This document shows, one piece after another, positions 31,001 through 38,986 of a stretch of 64,000 nucleotides of DNA. A program made the position numbers and the translations under genes. Source of the DNA: an uncultured Oscillibacter sp. (lineage in GTDB: Bacteria; Bacillota; Clostridia; Oscillospirales; Oscillospiraceae); the NCBI GenBank assembly GCA_947644365.1, contig CANRYZ010000003.1, positions 1-64,000 of the forward strand, read 5' to 3'. Within the stretch, counting starts at the first letter, position 1. Each line of letters starts with the position of its first letter. A model generated the notes under the pieces. The model was not told where the DNA came from. It did not search any database and saw only the letters and a list, made by a program, of their open reading frames with translations.

Positions 31001-32419
31001 ATGAGAAAGAAGAGCATTTACTACCTGCCGGGCCTCACGGTCCCGGCGGCCCTGTCAGCGCTGTTCATGGTTTGCTCGGCAGTGGTGCGCATTGTGTGGG
31101 CCTGCGGAGAGCCGCATCTCTCCCGGTCCTTCCTGTGCCTCCAAATCCTCCTGCCTCTGGCGGCGAACGTGTCCTTTGTGCTGATCTTCCTGCGGGACGG
31201 GAAGGACCGTCTGTTCCGCTCTGCCATCCCCGTGTGGCTGGGGTGCGTGTTCTTCGCCGTCAAGGCGCTGGGATTTCCCTCCCGGCTGCACACGGCGCTG
31301 TGCCTGCTCCTCTACGTCCTGGTGGCGGCGCTCTACACCGCCACGGTGACGGGCCGTGTGCCCACCCAGAAGCTCCTGTGGCTCCTCTTCGGCCTGCCCA
31401 TGGCGTACCACATCTTTGTGGAGGACGTCCAGAAGATCGGCTGGCCTGTCCACGACTGGCTGCCGGAGGTGTCGGTGCTTTTGTGCATGGCGGCGCTTTT
31501 GTGCGTGTCCCTGGCGATGCGGAAACGGACGCCGGAGGAGGGGGAGTACGTCCCCGGCTTCGGCGACCGGAACGACGGGCGGCGGCTGCGGTCCCTGTCC
31601 CCCATCTTCGCGGTGTCTCCCTACCTGATGAAGACCCGCAACACCTCCCAGAATTTCCTGGAGGACCATGTGGAGATCACGGAGATGGAGCGGTACATCG
31701 TCGCAAAGCGGCGGGCGGGCCTGAAAAATTTCGGCATCCTCCATGTGCTGCTGGCGGCCTACGTCCGCGCCTGCGCCCAATACCCGGGGCTGAACCGGTT
31801 CGTCGCCGGGCAGAAGGTCTTCTCCCGGGGCCGGGAGGTGGAGATCAATATGACCATCAAGAAGACCATGTCCGTCAACTCTCCGGACACGGTCATTAAG
31901 GTGGTCTTCGACCCCGCCGACACGGCGGACACGGTGTATGAGAAATTCAACGCCAAGGTCCGGGCGGTGAAGGAAGCGCCTCTGGACACCGGCTTTGACA
32001 AGCTGGCGGGGGCCTTCAACCTGATCCCGGGGCTGCTGCTGAAATTCCTCGTCTTTCTGCTCCAGGCCCTGGACTACTTCGGTCTGCTGCCCCGGGCGCT
32101 GACGAGGCTCTCCCCCTTCCACGGGTCGCTGTACATCACCTCCATGGCGTCTCTTGGCATCCCGCCCATCTACCACCATCTGTACGACTTCGGCAACGTG
32201 CCGGTGTTCTGCTCCTTCGGCAAGAAGCGCCGGGTCTATGAGATGCAGAGGGACGGCACGGTGGCGCGGCGGAAGTATATCGACTGCAACTACGTGACGG
32301 ACGAGCGGATCATCGACGGGTTCTACTTTGCCTCGGCCCTGCGGTATCTCCATGGCCTGCTGGACGATCCCTGGCGGCTGGACGCGCCGCCGGAGGAGGT
32401 CGTTCCGGACCAGGCGTGA
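31001..32419 (+). CDS. Membrane protein with C-terminal E2/CAT-like acyltransferase-fold domain
   Basis: A 472-residue protein of two parts. Residues 1-175 hold about five to six membrane helices (for example TVPAALSALFMVCSAVVRIV and LCLLLYVLVAALYTATV). Residues 200-465 resemble the catalytic domain of 2-oxoacid dehydrogenase E2 and chloramphenicol acetyltransferase: a first helix/strand block near ISPIF..SPYLMKTRNTSQNF, then INMTIKKTMSVNSPDTVIKV, GSLYITSMASLGIPPIYHHL and the end motif TDERIIDGFYFASALRYL. In E2 the last motif is DHRxxDG with catalytic His; here Glu435 replaces it (DERIIDG), so normal acyl transfer is unlikely. There is no lipoyl domain or E1 partner nearby. Function unknown; the mRNA appears leaderless. 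Confidence 0.75.
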   Translation: MRKKSIYYLPGLTVPAALSALFMVCSAVVRIVWACGEPHLSRSFLCLQILLPLAANVSFVLIFLRDGKDRLFRSAIPVWLGCVFFAVKALGFPSRLHTALCLLLYVLVAALYTATVTGRVPTQKLLWLLFGLPMAYHIFVEDVQKIGWPVHDWLPEVSVLLCMAALLCVSLAMRKRTPEEGEYVPGFGDRNDGRRLRSLSPIFAVSPYLMKTRNTSQNFLEDHVEITEMERYIVAKRRAGLKNFGILHVLLAAYVRACAQYPGLNRFVAGQKVFSRGREVEINMTIKKTMSVNSPDTVIKVVFDPADTADTVYEKFNAKVRAVKEAPLDTGFDKLAGAFNLIPGLLLKFLVFLLQALDYFGLLPRALTRLSPFHGSLYITSMASLGIPPIYHHLYDFGNVPVFCSFGKKRRVYEMQRDGTVARRKYIDCNYVTDERIIDGFYFASALRYLHGLLDDPWRLDAPPEEVVPDQA

Positions 32420-32446
32420 GAGGAGAGGGCGGAGACACAGAAAAAC

Positions 32447-32489
32447 GCGGGAGCGGAGGCGGGGCAAAACAGCCCGCCTCCGCTCCCGC
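32447..32489. terminator. Shared terminator between convergent genes
   Basis: A perfect 17-bp stem, GCGGGAGCGGAGGCGGG / CCCGCCTCCGCTCCCGC, between the E2-like gene and ruvX. Confidence 0.9.
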
Positions 32490-32492
32490 ATA

Positions 32493-32915
32493 TCATAGGG
32501 CCCTGCTTTTTTTGTGGGTGAGATACCCCTCCAGGATCAGCGACGCCGCCACGGCGTCCACGGTCTTCTTTCGCTTTTTGGCGTTCTGGCCGCTGTTCAT
32601 CAGGATCTGGTGGGCGTCGATGGTGGTGCGGCGCTCGTCCCAGAGGACCACCGGCAGTCCGGTGCGCTCCTCCAGCAGGGCCTTCATGGCGCGGGCCTTC
32701 TCCGACCGGGGGCCCAGGGTGCCGTCCATGTTGACGGGGTGCCCCAGCACCAGCTCCTCCGCCCCGTGCTCCTTCGCCAGGGCGGCGATCCGCTCCGCCA
32801 CGGCCTCCGGGCGGTAGGCGTTGATGGTGGTGGTGAACCCCGCCAGAAGTCCGGTGGGGTCCGAGACGGCGATGCCGGTGTGGGCGTCGCCGTAGTCGAT
32901 GGCCATAATACGCAT
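32493..32915 (-). CDS. ruvX: Holliday junction resolvase-like / pre-16S rRNA nuclease (YqgF)
   Basis: A 140-residue RNase H-fold protein. MRIMAIDYGDAHTGIAVSD carries the first catalytic Asp, ELVLGHPVNMDGTLG the Glu strand and LPVVLWDERRTTIDAHQIL the second half, with the final Asp in TVDAVAASLILEGYL. YqgF is needed to mature the 5' end of 16S rRNA in E. coli. It is often encoded with alaS and a DUF965 gene; here it is instead seven bases downstream of a VanX-type lipoprotein gene. Confidence 0.92.
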   Translation of the reverse strand: MRIMAIDYGDAHTGIAVSDPTGLLAGFTTTINAYRPEAVAERIAALAKEHGAEELVLGHPVNMDGTLGPRSEKARAMKALLEERTGLPVVLWDERRTTIDAHQILMNSGQNAKKRKKTVDAVAASLILEGYLTHKKSRAL

Positions 32916-32922
32916 AACTTCC

Positions 32923-33639
32923 TCACTTTCCGGGGACGAAGTCCTCCTCCACAGGGTAGCTGTCGGTGTCCGAGAAGTGCCACCACTCCCCGGCGTAGGG
33001 CTTGAAGCCGTGCTCCGTCATCACATCCTCCAACAGCCGGGCGTTGGCGGCGGCGGTCTCCGGCACGTCGCTGTAATCCCGGTCCGCCAGGGAGGAGAAG
33101 TCGTCAAATCCCGTGGGCATCTCCACCGGGGAACCGTCCGCCAGCGTCAGCGTCACATCCACCGTGTTTCCCCGGCTGTGGGAGGAGTATCCCTTCTCCG
33201 GGTTCGCCACATACACCGGGTCCGGGCACACCTCCCATAGGCGGAACTGGGCCTCCACAGGGCGGAAGGCGTCCCAGACCAGCAGGGAGTACCCTTCGGC
33301 GGCCAGGGCCTCCTGGGCGGAGGAGAGCTTTTGAGCCGTGCCGTACCGGAGGTACGCCTTCGTGAAGCCGTAGATGGTCTGGCCGGTGAAATTGTCCTCC
33401 CCGGCGTATTTCAGGTCTGCCCGGACGCCGGGGGCATAGTCCGATACCAGGACAAAGTCCGCGGCCTCCGGTTCGGTCTCCGGCTTAGGTTCAGGTTCCG
33501 GTTCTGGGTCGGGCTCCGGCTCCGGGACAGGAGCCGTCTTTGCGGCGGGAGGCGGCTCCTCCGGCCGCGGAGGCTGCCGCTGGGCGCAGCCTGTCAGCAG
33601 GAGGGAGAGCGCCAGCGCCAGGGGCAGGAGAAAACGCAT
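32923..33639 (-). CDS. VanX-type D-Ala-D-Ala dipeptidase lipoprotein (M15D)
   Basis: A 238-residue lipoprotein. The lipobox is LLLTGC with Cys at about residue 18. A PEP/DPEP repeat linker (residues 35-58) spans the wall. The M15 peptidase domain follows, with LVWDAFRPVEAQFRLW, the zinc/catalytic motif SSHSRGNTVDVTL and the final EWWHFSD. VanX cleaves free D-Ala-D-Ala; being exported, this one more likely acts on wall peptides or external dipeptide. There is no vanRSHA context. The ATG at 33639 fits the signal peptide. A likely promoter has an extended -10 TGC-TATACT at 33683-33688 (minus). Confidence 0.88.
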   Translation of the reverse strand: MRFLLPLALALSLLLTGCAQRQPPRPEEPPPAAKTAPVPEPEPDPEPEPEPKPETEPEAADFVLVSDYAPGVRADLKYAGEDNFTGQTIYGFTKAYLRYGTAQKLSSAQEALAAEGYSLLVWDAFRPVEAQFRLWEVCPDPVYVANPEKGYSSHSRGNTVDVTLTLADGSPVEMPTGFDDFSSLADRDYSDVPETAAANARLLEDVMTEHGFKPYAGEWWHFSDTDSYPVEEDFVPGK

Positions 33640-33762
33640 GGTTAACACCTCGGTCATTCCGGTTATACTTCCATTTGAGTGGAGTATAGCACATCCCCCG
33701 GGATAAAACAAGCCGCCGGAAGGAGGCCGCGGAGATTCTGGAAATTTTTTTGCGGAAAACAG

Positions 33763-33791
33763 TTGACCTGCGGCCTGGCTTGTGGTAGAAT
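33763..33791 (+). promoter_or_regulatory. Promoter of the rpmG-secE-nusG-rplKA operon
   Basis: TTGACC (33763-33768), 17 bp, extended -10 TGG-TAGAAT (33786-33791). It initiates near 33798, leaving a 140-nt leader before rpmG. Confidence 0.85.
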
Positions 33792-33938
33792 CTCATTTAC
33801 CTGCGAGAAGGGGCTTTTTTGTCGTGCGCGCATTTCGCTTTTCGGCGCGCGGCGGAAGCCCGGCTTCCAGACAGCAGGGAGGCAGTCGGCGTCACCGGCT
33901 CCCGCCGGAGAGACGCCAATAATAAGGAGGTGCCGTTA

Positions 33939-34088
33939 ATGCGCGTAAAAGTCACTTTGAGGTGCAATGAGTGCAAGCAGAGAAACTACAATACGATGAA
34001 GAACAAGAAGAACACCCCGGACAAGCTTGAGCTGAACAAGTATTGCCGCTTCTGCAGAAAGCACACGCTCCACAGCGAGACCAAGTAA
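33939..34088 (+). CDS. rpmG: Ribosomal protein L33
   Basis: A 49-residue large-subunit protein. Four cysteines in two pairs, CNEC (residues 9-12) and CRFC (36-39), make this the zinc-binding (C+) form. [14 protein letters not shown] and the final [10 protein letters not shown] are conserved. AAGGAGGTG lies just upstream of the ATG. It opens the secE-nusG operon, the usual clostridial order. Longer upstream readings through the leader are not credible. Confidence 0.97.
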   Translation: MRVKVTLRCNECKQRNYNTMKNKKNTPDKLELNKYCRFCRKHTLHSETK

Positions 34089-34116
34089 GAACGAATGAAG
34101 AAAGGGCGTGCAACGT

Positions 34117-34332
34117 ATGGCTGAAGAAGCGAAGAAGAAAAAGGACCGCGGCCTGTGGTTCCGCGAAATGAAAAGCGAATTAAAGAAGGTTGTCTGGCCC
34201 AACAAGCAGACGGTGATCAAGAATACCGGCACCGTGCTGCTGTGCTCCCTGGTAATCGGCGCCTGCATCTGGATCTTTGACTTCGTGGCGGTGTCCGCCG
34301 TGGATCTGATCCTCAGCGTGTTCGGCGCGTAA
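34117..34332 (+). CDS. secE: Preprotein translocase subunit SecE
   Basis: A 71-residue single-span membrane protein that clamps the SecY channel. The basic amphipathic helix WFREMKSELKKVVWPNKQTV is the diagnostic signature, followed by one membrane helix (about residues 42-65, VLLCSLVIGACIWIFDFVAV). The ATG at 34117 is chosen because it gives the normal length. It lies 28 bases after rpmG and 10 before nusG. Confidence 0.96.
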   Translation: MAEEAKKKKDRGLWFREMKSELKKVVWPNKQTVIKNTGTVLLCSLVIGACIWIFDFVAVSAVDLILSVFGA

Positions 34333-34342
34333 GGAGAGCGGT

Positions 34343-34867
34343 ATGTCAGACAGCGCGAAGTGGTATGTGATCCATACCTATTCCGGCTACGAAAACGCCG
34401 TCAAGACCAGCATTGAGAAGTTTGTCACCGGCCGGGGCATGGAGGATCAGATCCTCCGGATGGAGATCCCCATGGAGACGGTCACCGAGGTCACCGACTC
34501 CGGCGCCACGAAAGAGGTGGAGCGGAAGGTCTTCCCCGGCTACGTGCTGATCAAGATGATCATGACGGACGAGACATGGCATCTGGTGCGGAATGTCCGC
34601 GGCGTCACCGGCTTTGTGGGCTCCGCCAACAAGGCCATCCCCCTCAGCGAGGAGGAGGTGCTGGCCATGGGCATGGAAAAGCACGAGATCGTAGTCAGGT
34701 ACAGCGTGGGCGACCATGTGCGGATCATGGACGGCCCGCTGGCCAGCTTCACCGGCGTGGTCGAGGAGATCGAGCCGGAGAAGAACCGGGTCAGCGTGGT
34801 GGTCTCCATGTTTGGCAGAGAGACCCCCGTGGAGCTGGAGCTGGACCAGGTAGAGGTCCAGACCTGA
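34343..34867 (+). CDS. nusG: Transcription termination/antitermination factor NusG
   Basis: A 174-residue protein that binds RNA polymerase and links it to ribosome and Rho. The NGN domain starts WYVIHTYSGYENAVKTSIE and contains FPGYVLIKM and VRGVTGFVG. The KOW domain at the C-terminus has VGDHVRIMDGPLASFTGVVE. Length is typical for Firmicutes. It follows secE by ten bases. Confidence 0.97.
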   Translation: MSDSAKWYVIHTYSGYENAVKTSIEKFVTGRGMEDQILRMEIPMETVTEVTDSGATKEVERKVFPGYVLIKMIMTDETWHLVRNVRGVTGFVGSANKAIPLSEEEVLAMGMEKHEIVVRYSVGDHVRIMDGPLASFTGVVEEIEPEKNRVSVVVSMFGRETPVELELDQVEVQT

Positions 34868-34996
34868 CCATCCGGCGCGTTTGGGCGCTGTTCTGCCGGA
34901 GAGGCTCCGGCGCAAGTGGGAGGGGTTTCTCCCGAGGCCCCGCCAAAGACGGGCTTCCGCCCGCCACCACATTTATAATTTAGGAGGTGCTACTCC

Positions 34997-35422
34997 GTGG
35001 CACAGAAAGTAACAGGTTATATCAAGCTGCAGATTCCCGCAGGCAAGGCGACTCCCGCCCCCCCGGTGGGTCCCGCCCTGGGCCAGCACGGCGTGAATAT
35101 CGCCGCCTTCACCAAGGAATTCAACGAGCGTACCAAGAACGACGCGGGCATGATTATCCCCGTGGTCATCACCGTGTATGCCGACCGCTCCTTCTCCTTC
35201 ATCACCAAGACGCCCCCCGCGGCCGTCCTGATTAAGAAGGAGTGCAACATCGAGTCCGGCTCCGGCGTGCCCAACAAGACCAAGGTGGCCACCATCTCCA
35301 AGGCCTCCATCCAGAAGATCGCCGAGATCAAGATGAAGGACCTGAACGCCGCCAGCTTGGAGTCCGCCATGAGCATGATCGCCGGCACCTGCCGCTCCAT
35401 GGGCGTCGTCGTCGGCGACTGA
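34997..35422 (+). CDS. rplK: Ribosomal protein L11
   Basis: A 141-residue stalk-base protein with the conserved [20 protein letters not shown] and [19 protein letters not shown] start with TAGGAGG upstream. The 129-base gap after nusG contains a small hairpin, GCCGGAG/CTCCGGC (34895-34911), and other GC-rich pairings, possibly the site where L1 or L11 regulates the mRNA. It is followed by rplA after 94 bases. Confidence 0.97.
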   Translation: MAQKVTGYIKLQIPAGKATPAPPVGPALGQHGVNIAAFTKEFNERTKNDAGMIIPVVITVYADRSFSFITKTPPAAVLIKKECNIESGSGVPNKTKVATISKASIQKIAEIKMKDLNAASLESAMSMIAGTCRSMGVVVGD

Positions 35423-35516
35423 TCAAAATACCTAAAACCTGCCGAACGGCTGAAAAGGCCGTTCCATACAGTGGGAGGAACTGTTTCCGAAGAACCACTA
35501 TGAGGAGGAAGTAACA

Positions 35517-36209
35517 TTGTTTAGAGGCAAGAAATATAAGGAAAGCGCCAAGCAGATCGAGAAGAACACGCAGTATGAGGCTGCGGAGGGCTTGGCTCTC
35601 GTTTGCAAGACCGCCAGCGCCAAATTCGACGAGACCGTTGAGCTCCACGTGAAGCTGGGCGTGGACTCCCGCCACGCCGACCAGCAGGTTCGCGGCGCCA
35701 TCGTCCTGCCCCACGGCACGGGCAAGACCGTCCGCGTCCTGGTATTCGCCAAGGGCGATAAGGCCGACGCCGCCCGGGAGGCCGGCGCCGACTATGTCGG
35801 CGATATGGACATGGTGGAGAAGATCCAGAAGGAGAACTGGTTTGACTTTGACGTGGTGGTTGCCAGCCCCGACATGATGGGCGTGGTGGGCCGTCTCGGT
35901 AAGGTCCTGGGCCCCAAGGGCCTGATGCCCTCTCCCAAGGCCGGCACCGTGACCCCCGACGTGGCGAAGGCCGTGCAGGAGGTCAAGGCCGGTAAGATCG
36001 AGTACCGCCTGGATAAGACCAATATCATCCACTGCCCCATCGGCAAGGTGTCCTTTGGTCCCGAGAAGCTGGTGGAGAACTACAACGCCCTCATGGGCGC
36101 CATCGTGAAGGCCAAGCCCGCCGCAGCCAAGGGTCAGTATATCCGCAGTTGCGTCGCCGCCTCCACTATGGGGCCTGGCGTGAAGATGTCTACGGCGAAA
36201 TTGGTGTAA
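35517..36209 (+). CDS. rplA: Ribosomal protein L1
   Basis: A 230-residue large-subunit protein that binds 23S rRNA at the L1 stalk and can repress its own mRNA. Signatures are [20 protein letters not shown] and [19 protein letters not shown]. The start is TTG at 35517, after GAGGAGG, the only start that gives a complete N-terminus. A strong terminator follows the stop, so rplJL form a separate unit. Confidence 0.97.
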   Translation: MFRGKKYKESAKQIEKNTQYEAAEGLALVCKTASAKFDETVELHVKLGVDSRHADQQVRGAIVLPHGTGKTVRVLVFAKGDKADAAREAGADYVGDMDMVEKIQKENWFDFDVVVASPDMMGVVGRLGKVLGPKGLMPSPKAGTVTPDVAKAVQEVKAGKIEYRLDKTNIIHCPIGKVSFGPEKLVENYNALMGAIVKAKPAAAKGQYIRSCVAASTMGPGVKMSTAKLV

Positions 36210-36218
36210 GAGCCTGTG

Positions 36219-36252
36219 AAACGGGAGGACGGCAGTCCTCCCGTTTGGTTTT
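36219..36252 (+). terminator. Terminator of the L11-L1 operon
   Basis: AAACGGGAGGAC / GTCCTCCCGTTT with a GGCA loop, followed by GGTTTTT. Confidence 0.9.
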
Positions 36253-36328
36253 TCCAGACAGACGGGCGGGACTGCGTTTTGCCGTAAAAAGAAAATGGTT
36301 AACCGATACTTTTTGAGAAATTTAGGGC

Positions 36329-36357
36329 TTGACTTTTTACCAAACCCTGTATATAAT
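36329..36357 (+). promoter_or_regulatory. Promoter of rplJL
   Basis: TTGACT (36329-36334), 17 bp, TATAAT (36352-36357), a very strong sigma-A promoter. Confidence 0.93.
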
Positions 36358-36363
36358 ACTCCT

Positions 36364-36507
36364 TGCGTTCCAAAGACAGCAGGTGGGCTCCGCCCGTAAG
36401 TCCTGCCGAGGATGGCATATCGTGAGATTGCTGCTCCGTCTGTGCGTCTTTGCGCGGACGGTTCTTTTTTGAACGCACCTATGAATCCTATGGAGGTGAA
36501 AACAAGA
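36364..36507 (+). ncRNA. Ribosomal protein L10 leader with attenuator
   Basis: The 144-nt leader carries the conserved L10-leader segments CCAAAGACAGCAGGTG and TAAGTCCTGCCGAGG (36370-36414), which pair as the L10(L12)4 binding site. It ends with an intrinsic terminator: stem CCGTCTGTGC (36436-36445) / GCGCGGACGG (36452-36461), then TTCTTTTTT. Excess L10-L12 complex is expected to favour this terminator and shut off rplJL. Confidence 0.93.
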
Positions 36508-37050
36508 ATGCCTAACGCAAAGGTCTTATCCGAGAAGCAGGCCATCGTGGCCCAGCTGACTGAGAAGATCCAGAAGGCCACCGCCGGCGTGATTGTCGAC
36601 TACAAGGGTATCACCGTTGAGGAGGACACCGCTCTGCGCCGCGAGTGCCGGGAGAACGAGGTGGATTACGCGGTGGTGAAGAACACCCTGCTCCGCTTCG
36701 CGTTCAACAACACCGGCCTCAGCGACCTGGACGATCTGCTCAACGGCACCACGTCCCTGGCTCTGTGCGACGATCCCGTGGCTCCCGCCCGCGTCATGGC
36801 GGGCTACGCCAAGAAGCTGGACGGCAAGTTTGAGATCAAGGGCGGTTTCATGGACGGCAAGCCCGTGGATCTGGCCACCATCAACTCCCTGGCGTCCATC
36901 CCCGCGCTGCCCGTCCTGCAGGCGCAGGTCCTGGGCACCATGCTGGCCCCCATCACCGGCTTGGCCGTGGTCCTCAAGCAGATCGCCGAGAAGAACGGCG
37001 CTCCCGCCGAGGACGCCGCCCCCGCTGAGGAGGCTCCTGCCGCCGAGTAA
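36508..37050 (+). CDS. rplJ: Ribosomal protein L10
   Basis: A 180-residue stalk protein that carries the L7/L12 dimers. It begins with the usual [19 protein letters not shown] and has [20 protein letters not shown] and [11 protein letters not shown]. The Ala/Pro/Glu-rich tail ends in EEAPAAE. The ATG at 36508 has GGAGGTG nine bases upstream; the leader terminator lies in the in-frame extension and excludes earlier starts. rplL follows after 47 bases. Confidence 0.97.
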   Translation: MPNAKVLSEKQAIVAQLTEKIQKATAGVIVDYKGITVEEDTALRRECRENEVDYAVVKNTLLRFAFNNTGLSDLDDLLNGTTSLALCDDPVAPARVMAGYAKKLDGKFEIKGGFMDGKPVDLATINSLASIPALPVLQAQVLGTMLAPITGLAVVLKQIAEKNGAPAEDAAPAEEAPAAE

Positions 37051-37097
37051 GCGGCGCCCCAACACACTTAAAAATTTACTATCAGGAGGTTCATACA

Positions 37098-37466
37098 ATG
37101 TCTGAGAAAGTTACCGCCATGATCGAAGAGATCAAGGGTCTGACCGTTCTGGAGCTCAGCGAGCTCGTCCACGCCCTGGAGGAGGAGTTCGGCGTCTCCG
37201 CCGCCGCCATGGCTGCTCCCGCCGCCGCCGCCGCTCCCGCCGCCGAGGAGAAGACCGAGTTTGACGTGGTCCTGGCCGGCTTCGACGCCGCCGCCAAGAT
37301 CAAGGTCATCAAGGTTGTCCGCGAGATCACCGGTCAGGGCCTGGCCGAGGCCAAGGCCACTGTCGAGGGCGCTCCCACCACCCTGAAGGAGGGCATCTCC
37401 AAGGACGATGCCGAGGCTCTGAAGAAGCAGATCGAAGAGGCCGGCGGCAAGGTCGAGCTGAAATAA
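37098..37466 (+). CDS. rplL: Ribosomal protein L7/L12
   Basis: A 122-residue stalk protein that recruits translation factors. The N-terminal dimer helix is [19 protein letters not shown], followed by an Ala-rich hinge and the C-terminal domain with [20 protein letters not shown] and [25 protein letters not shown] precedes the ATG. In most bacteria rpoB follows rplL; here a strong terminator follows instead, and the next gene is an NSS transporter. Confidence 0.97.
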   Translation: MSEKVTAMIEEIKGLTVLELSELVHALEEEFGVSAAAMAAPAAAAAPAAEEKTEFDVVLAGFDAAAKIKVIKVVREITGQGLAEAKATVEGAPTTLKEGISKDDAEALKKQIEEAGGKVELK

Positions 37467-37519
37467 TTGATCTTAACTCCGTCCCTTTTGTGGAACGAGG
37501 CATTTTTCGCAATGGAAAA

Positions 37520-37548
37520 GCCCGCGGCAAAATGCCGCGGGCTTTTTT
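37520..37548 (+). terminator. Terminator of rplJL
   Basis: GCCCGCGGCA / TGCCGCGGGC with an AAA loop, then TTTTTT. Confidence 0.93.
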
Positions 37549-37576
37549 CAGTATGGAAAAAGAGAGGAATTGATTT

Positions 37577-38938
37577 ATGAAACGGGAGCGTTTCCAATCC
37601 AGACTTGGGTTTCTGCTGGTGAGCGCAGGATGCGCCGTGGGTATCGGGAACGTGTGGAAATTTCCCTACGTCACCGGAGAGAACGGCGGCGGCGTGTTTG
37701 TGCTGTTCTACCTGCTGTTCCTGGTAATCATGGGCGTGCCGGTGCTGACCATGGAGCTGGCGGTGGGCCGGGCCAGCCGCAAGAGCGCCGTCCAGGGCTA
37801 TCAGGCCCTCCAGAAGCCGGGCAGCAAGTGGCATATCCACGGCTGGTTCTGCGTGGCGGGCTGCTGCCTTTTGATGATGTACTACACCACCGTCTCCGGC
37901 TGGATGCTGGGGTACTTCTTCAAGTTTGCCGCCGGGTCCTTTACGGGTCTGGAGGGCGAGGCGGTGGACAATATGTTCTTTGAGGGGATGCTGGGCAGTC
38001 CCGTCGAGATGTCCATTTGGATGGTGATTACTGTGCTGGCCGGTTTCCTGATCTGCAGTTTCAGCCTGCAGAAGGGGCTGGAGCGCATTACCAAGGTGAT
38101 GATGGTGGGCCTGCTGGCGCTGATCGCCGTTCTGGCCGTCCACAGCCTGACGCTGCCCGGCGGACTGGAGGGTGTGAAATTCTACCTCCTGCCGGATTTC
38201 CGGCGCGCCGCTGAGGCGGGCTTTGGCAATGTGATTACCGCCGCTATGAACCAGTCCTTCTTCACCCTGAGCCTGGGCATCGCCGCCATGGAGGTATTCG
38301 GCAGCTATATGAGCAGGGAGCACACCCTCGCCGGCGAGGCCATTCGCATCTGTTCTCTGGATACGTTCGTGGCGCTGATGGCGGGTCTGATTATCTTCCC
38401 GGCCTGCACCGCTTACGGCGTCCGGCCGGACAGCGGGCCCTCCCTGATTTTTATCACGCTGCCCAAGGTGTTTTTGAACATGGTGGGCGGCCGCCTGTGG
38501 GGCGCGCTGTTCTTCCTGTTCATGACCTTCGCCAGCTTTTCCACGGTCATCGCCGTGTTTGAGAACCTCCAGGCCAGCTGCATCGACAACTTCGGCTGGA
38601 GCAGGAAGAAGGCTACCTTGGTCAACTGCGTGCTGATTCTCGTGGCCAGCTTTCCCTGCGTCCTGGGGTTCAATGTCTGGAGCGATCTCCAGCTCATCGG
38701 GGCCCGGAACGTGCTGGACAGCGAGGACTTCCTGGTGTCTAACCTGCTGCTGCCTCTGGGCTCCCTGGTGTACCTGCTGTTCTGCGTCAGCAAGTGGGGC
38801 TGGGGATACGACAAGTACCTGGAGGAGGCCAACGCCGGAGAGGGCGTGAAGATGCCCCGCTGGCTCAAGCCCTACTTCCTGTACGTGCTGCCGGTTCTGA
38901 TCCTGGTGATTCTGATTCAGGGGCTGATCCCCGCGTAG
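37577..38938 (+). CDS. Sodium-dependent transporter, neurotransmitter:sodium symporter (NSS) family
   Basis: A 453-residue membrane protein with 11-12 predicted helices. The first helix has the signature LLVSAGCAVGIGNVWKFPYV with the unwound GNVWKFP sodium/substrate site, followed by NGGGVFVLFYLLFLVIMGVP. LeuT-like bacterial NSS proteins import amino acids such as tryptophan, tyrosine or leucine with Na+; specificity cannot be read here. The ATG follows AGAGAGGAATTG. I see no separate promoter in the 28 bases after the rplL terminator, so expression may depend on readthrough. Confidence 0.92.
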   Translation: MKRERFQSRLGFLLVSAGCAVGIGNVWKFPYVTGENGGGVFVLFYLLFLVIMGVPVLTMELAVGRASRKSAVQGYQALQKPGSKWHIHGWFCVAGCCLLMMYYTTVSGWMLGYFFKFAAGSFTGLEGEAVDNMFFEGMLGSPVEMSIWMVITVLAGFLICSFSLQKGLERITKVMMVGLLALIAVLAVHSLTLPGGLEGVKFYLLPDFRRAAEAGFGNVITAAMNQSFFTLSLGIAAMEVFGSYMSREHTLAGEAIRICSLDTFVALMAGLIIFPACTAYGVRPDSGPSLIFITLPKVFLNMVGGRLWGALFFLFMTFASFSTVIAVFENLQASCIDNFGWSRKKATLVNCVLILVASFPCVLGFNVWSDLQLIGARNVLDSEDFLVSNLLLPLGSLVYLLFCVSKWGWGYDKYLEEANAGEGVKMPRWLKPYFLYVLPVLILVILIQGLIPA

Positions 38939-38949
38939 GCAATTGTAAA

Positions 38950-38983
38950 AAAACCACGCTCCGCTTTTGCGGAGCGTGGTTTT
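38950..38983. terminator. Bidirectional terminator
   Basis: AAAACCACGCTCCGC / GCGGAGCGTGGTTTT with a TTTT loop, between the convergent NSS and MATE genes. Confidence 0.93.
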
Positions 38984-38986
38984 ATG

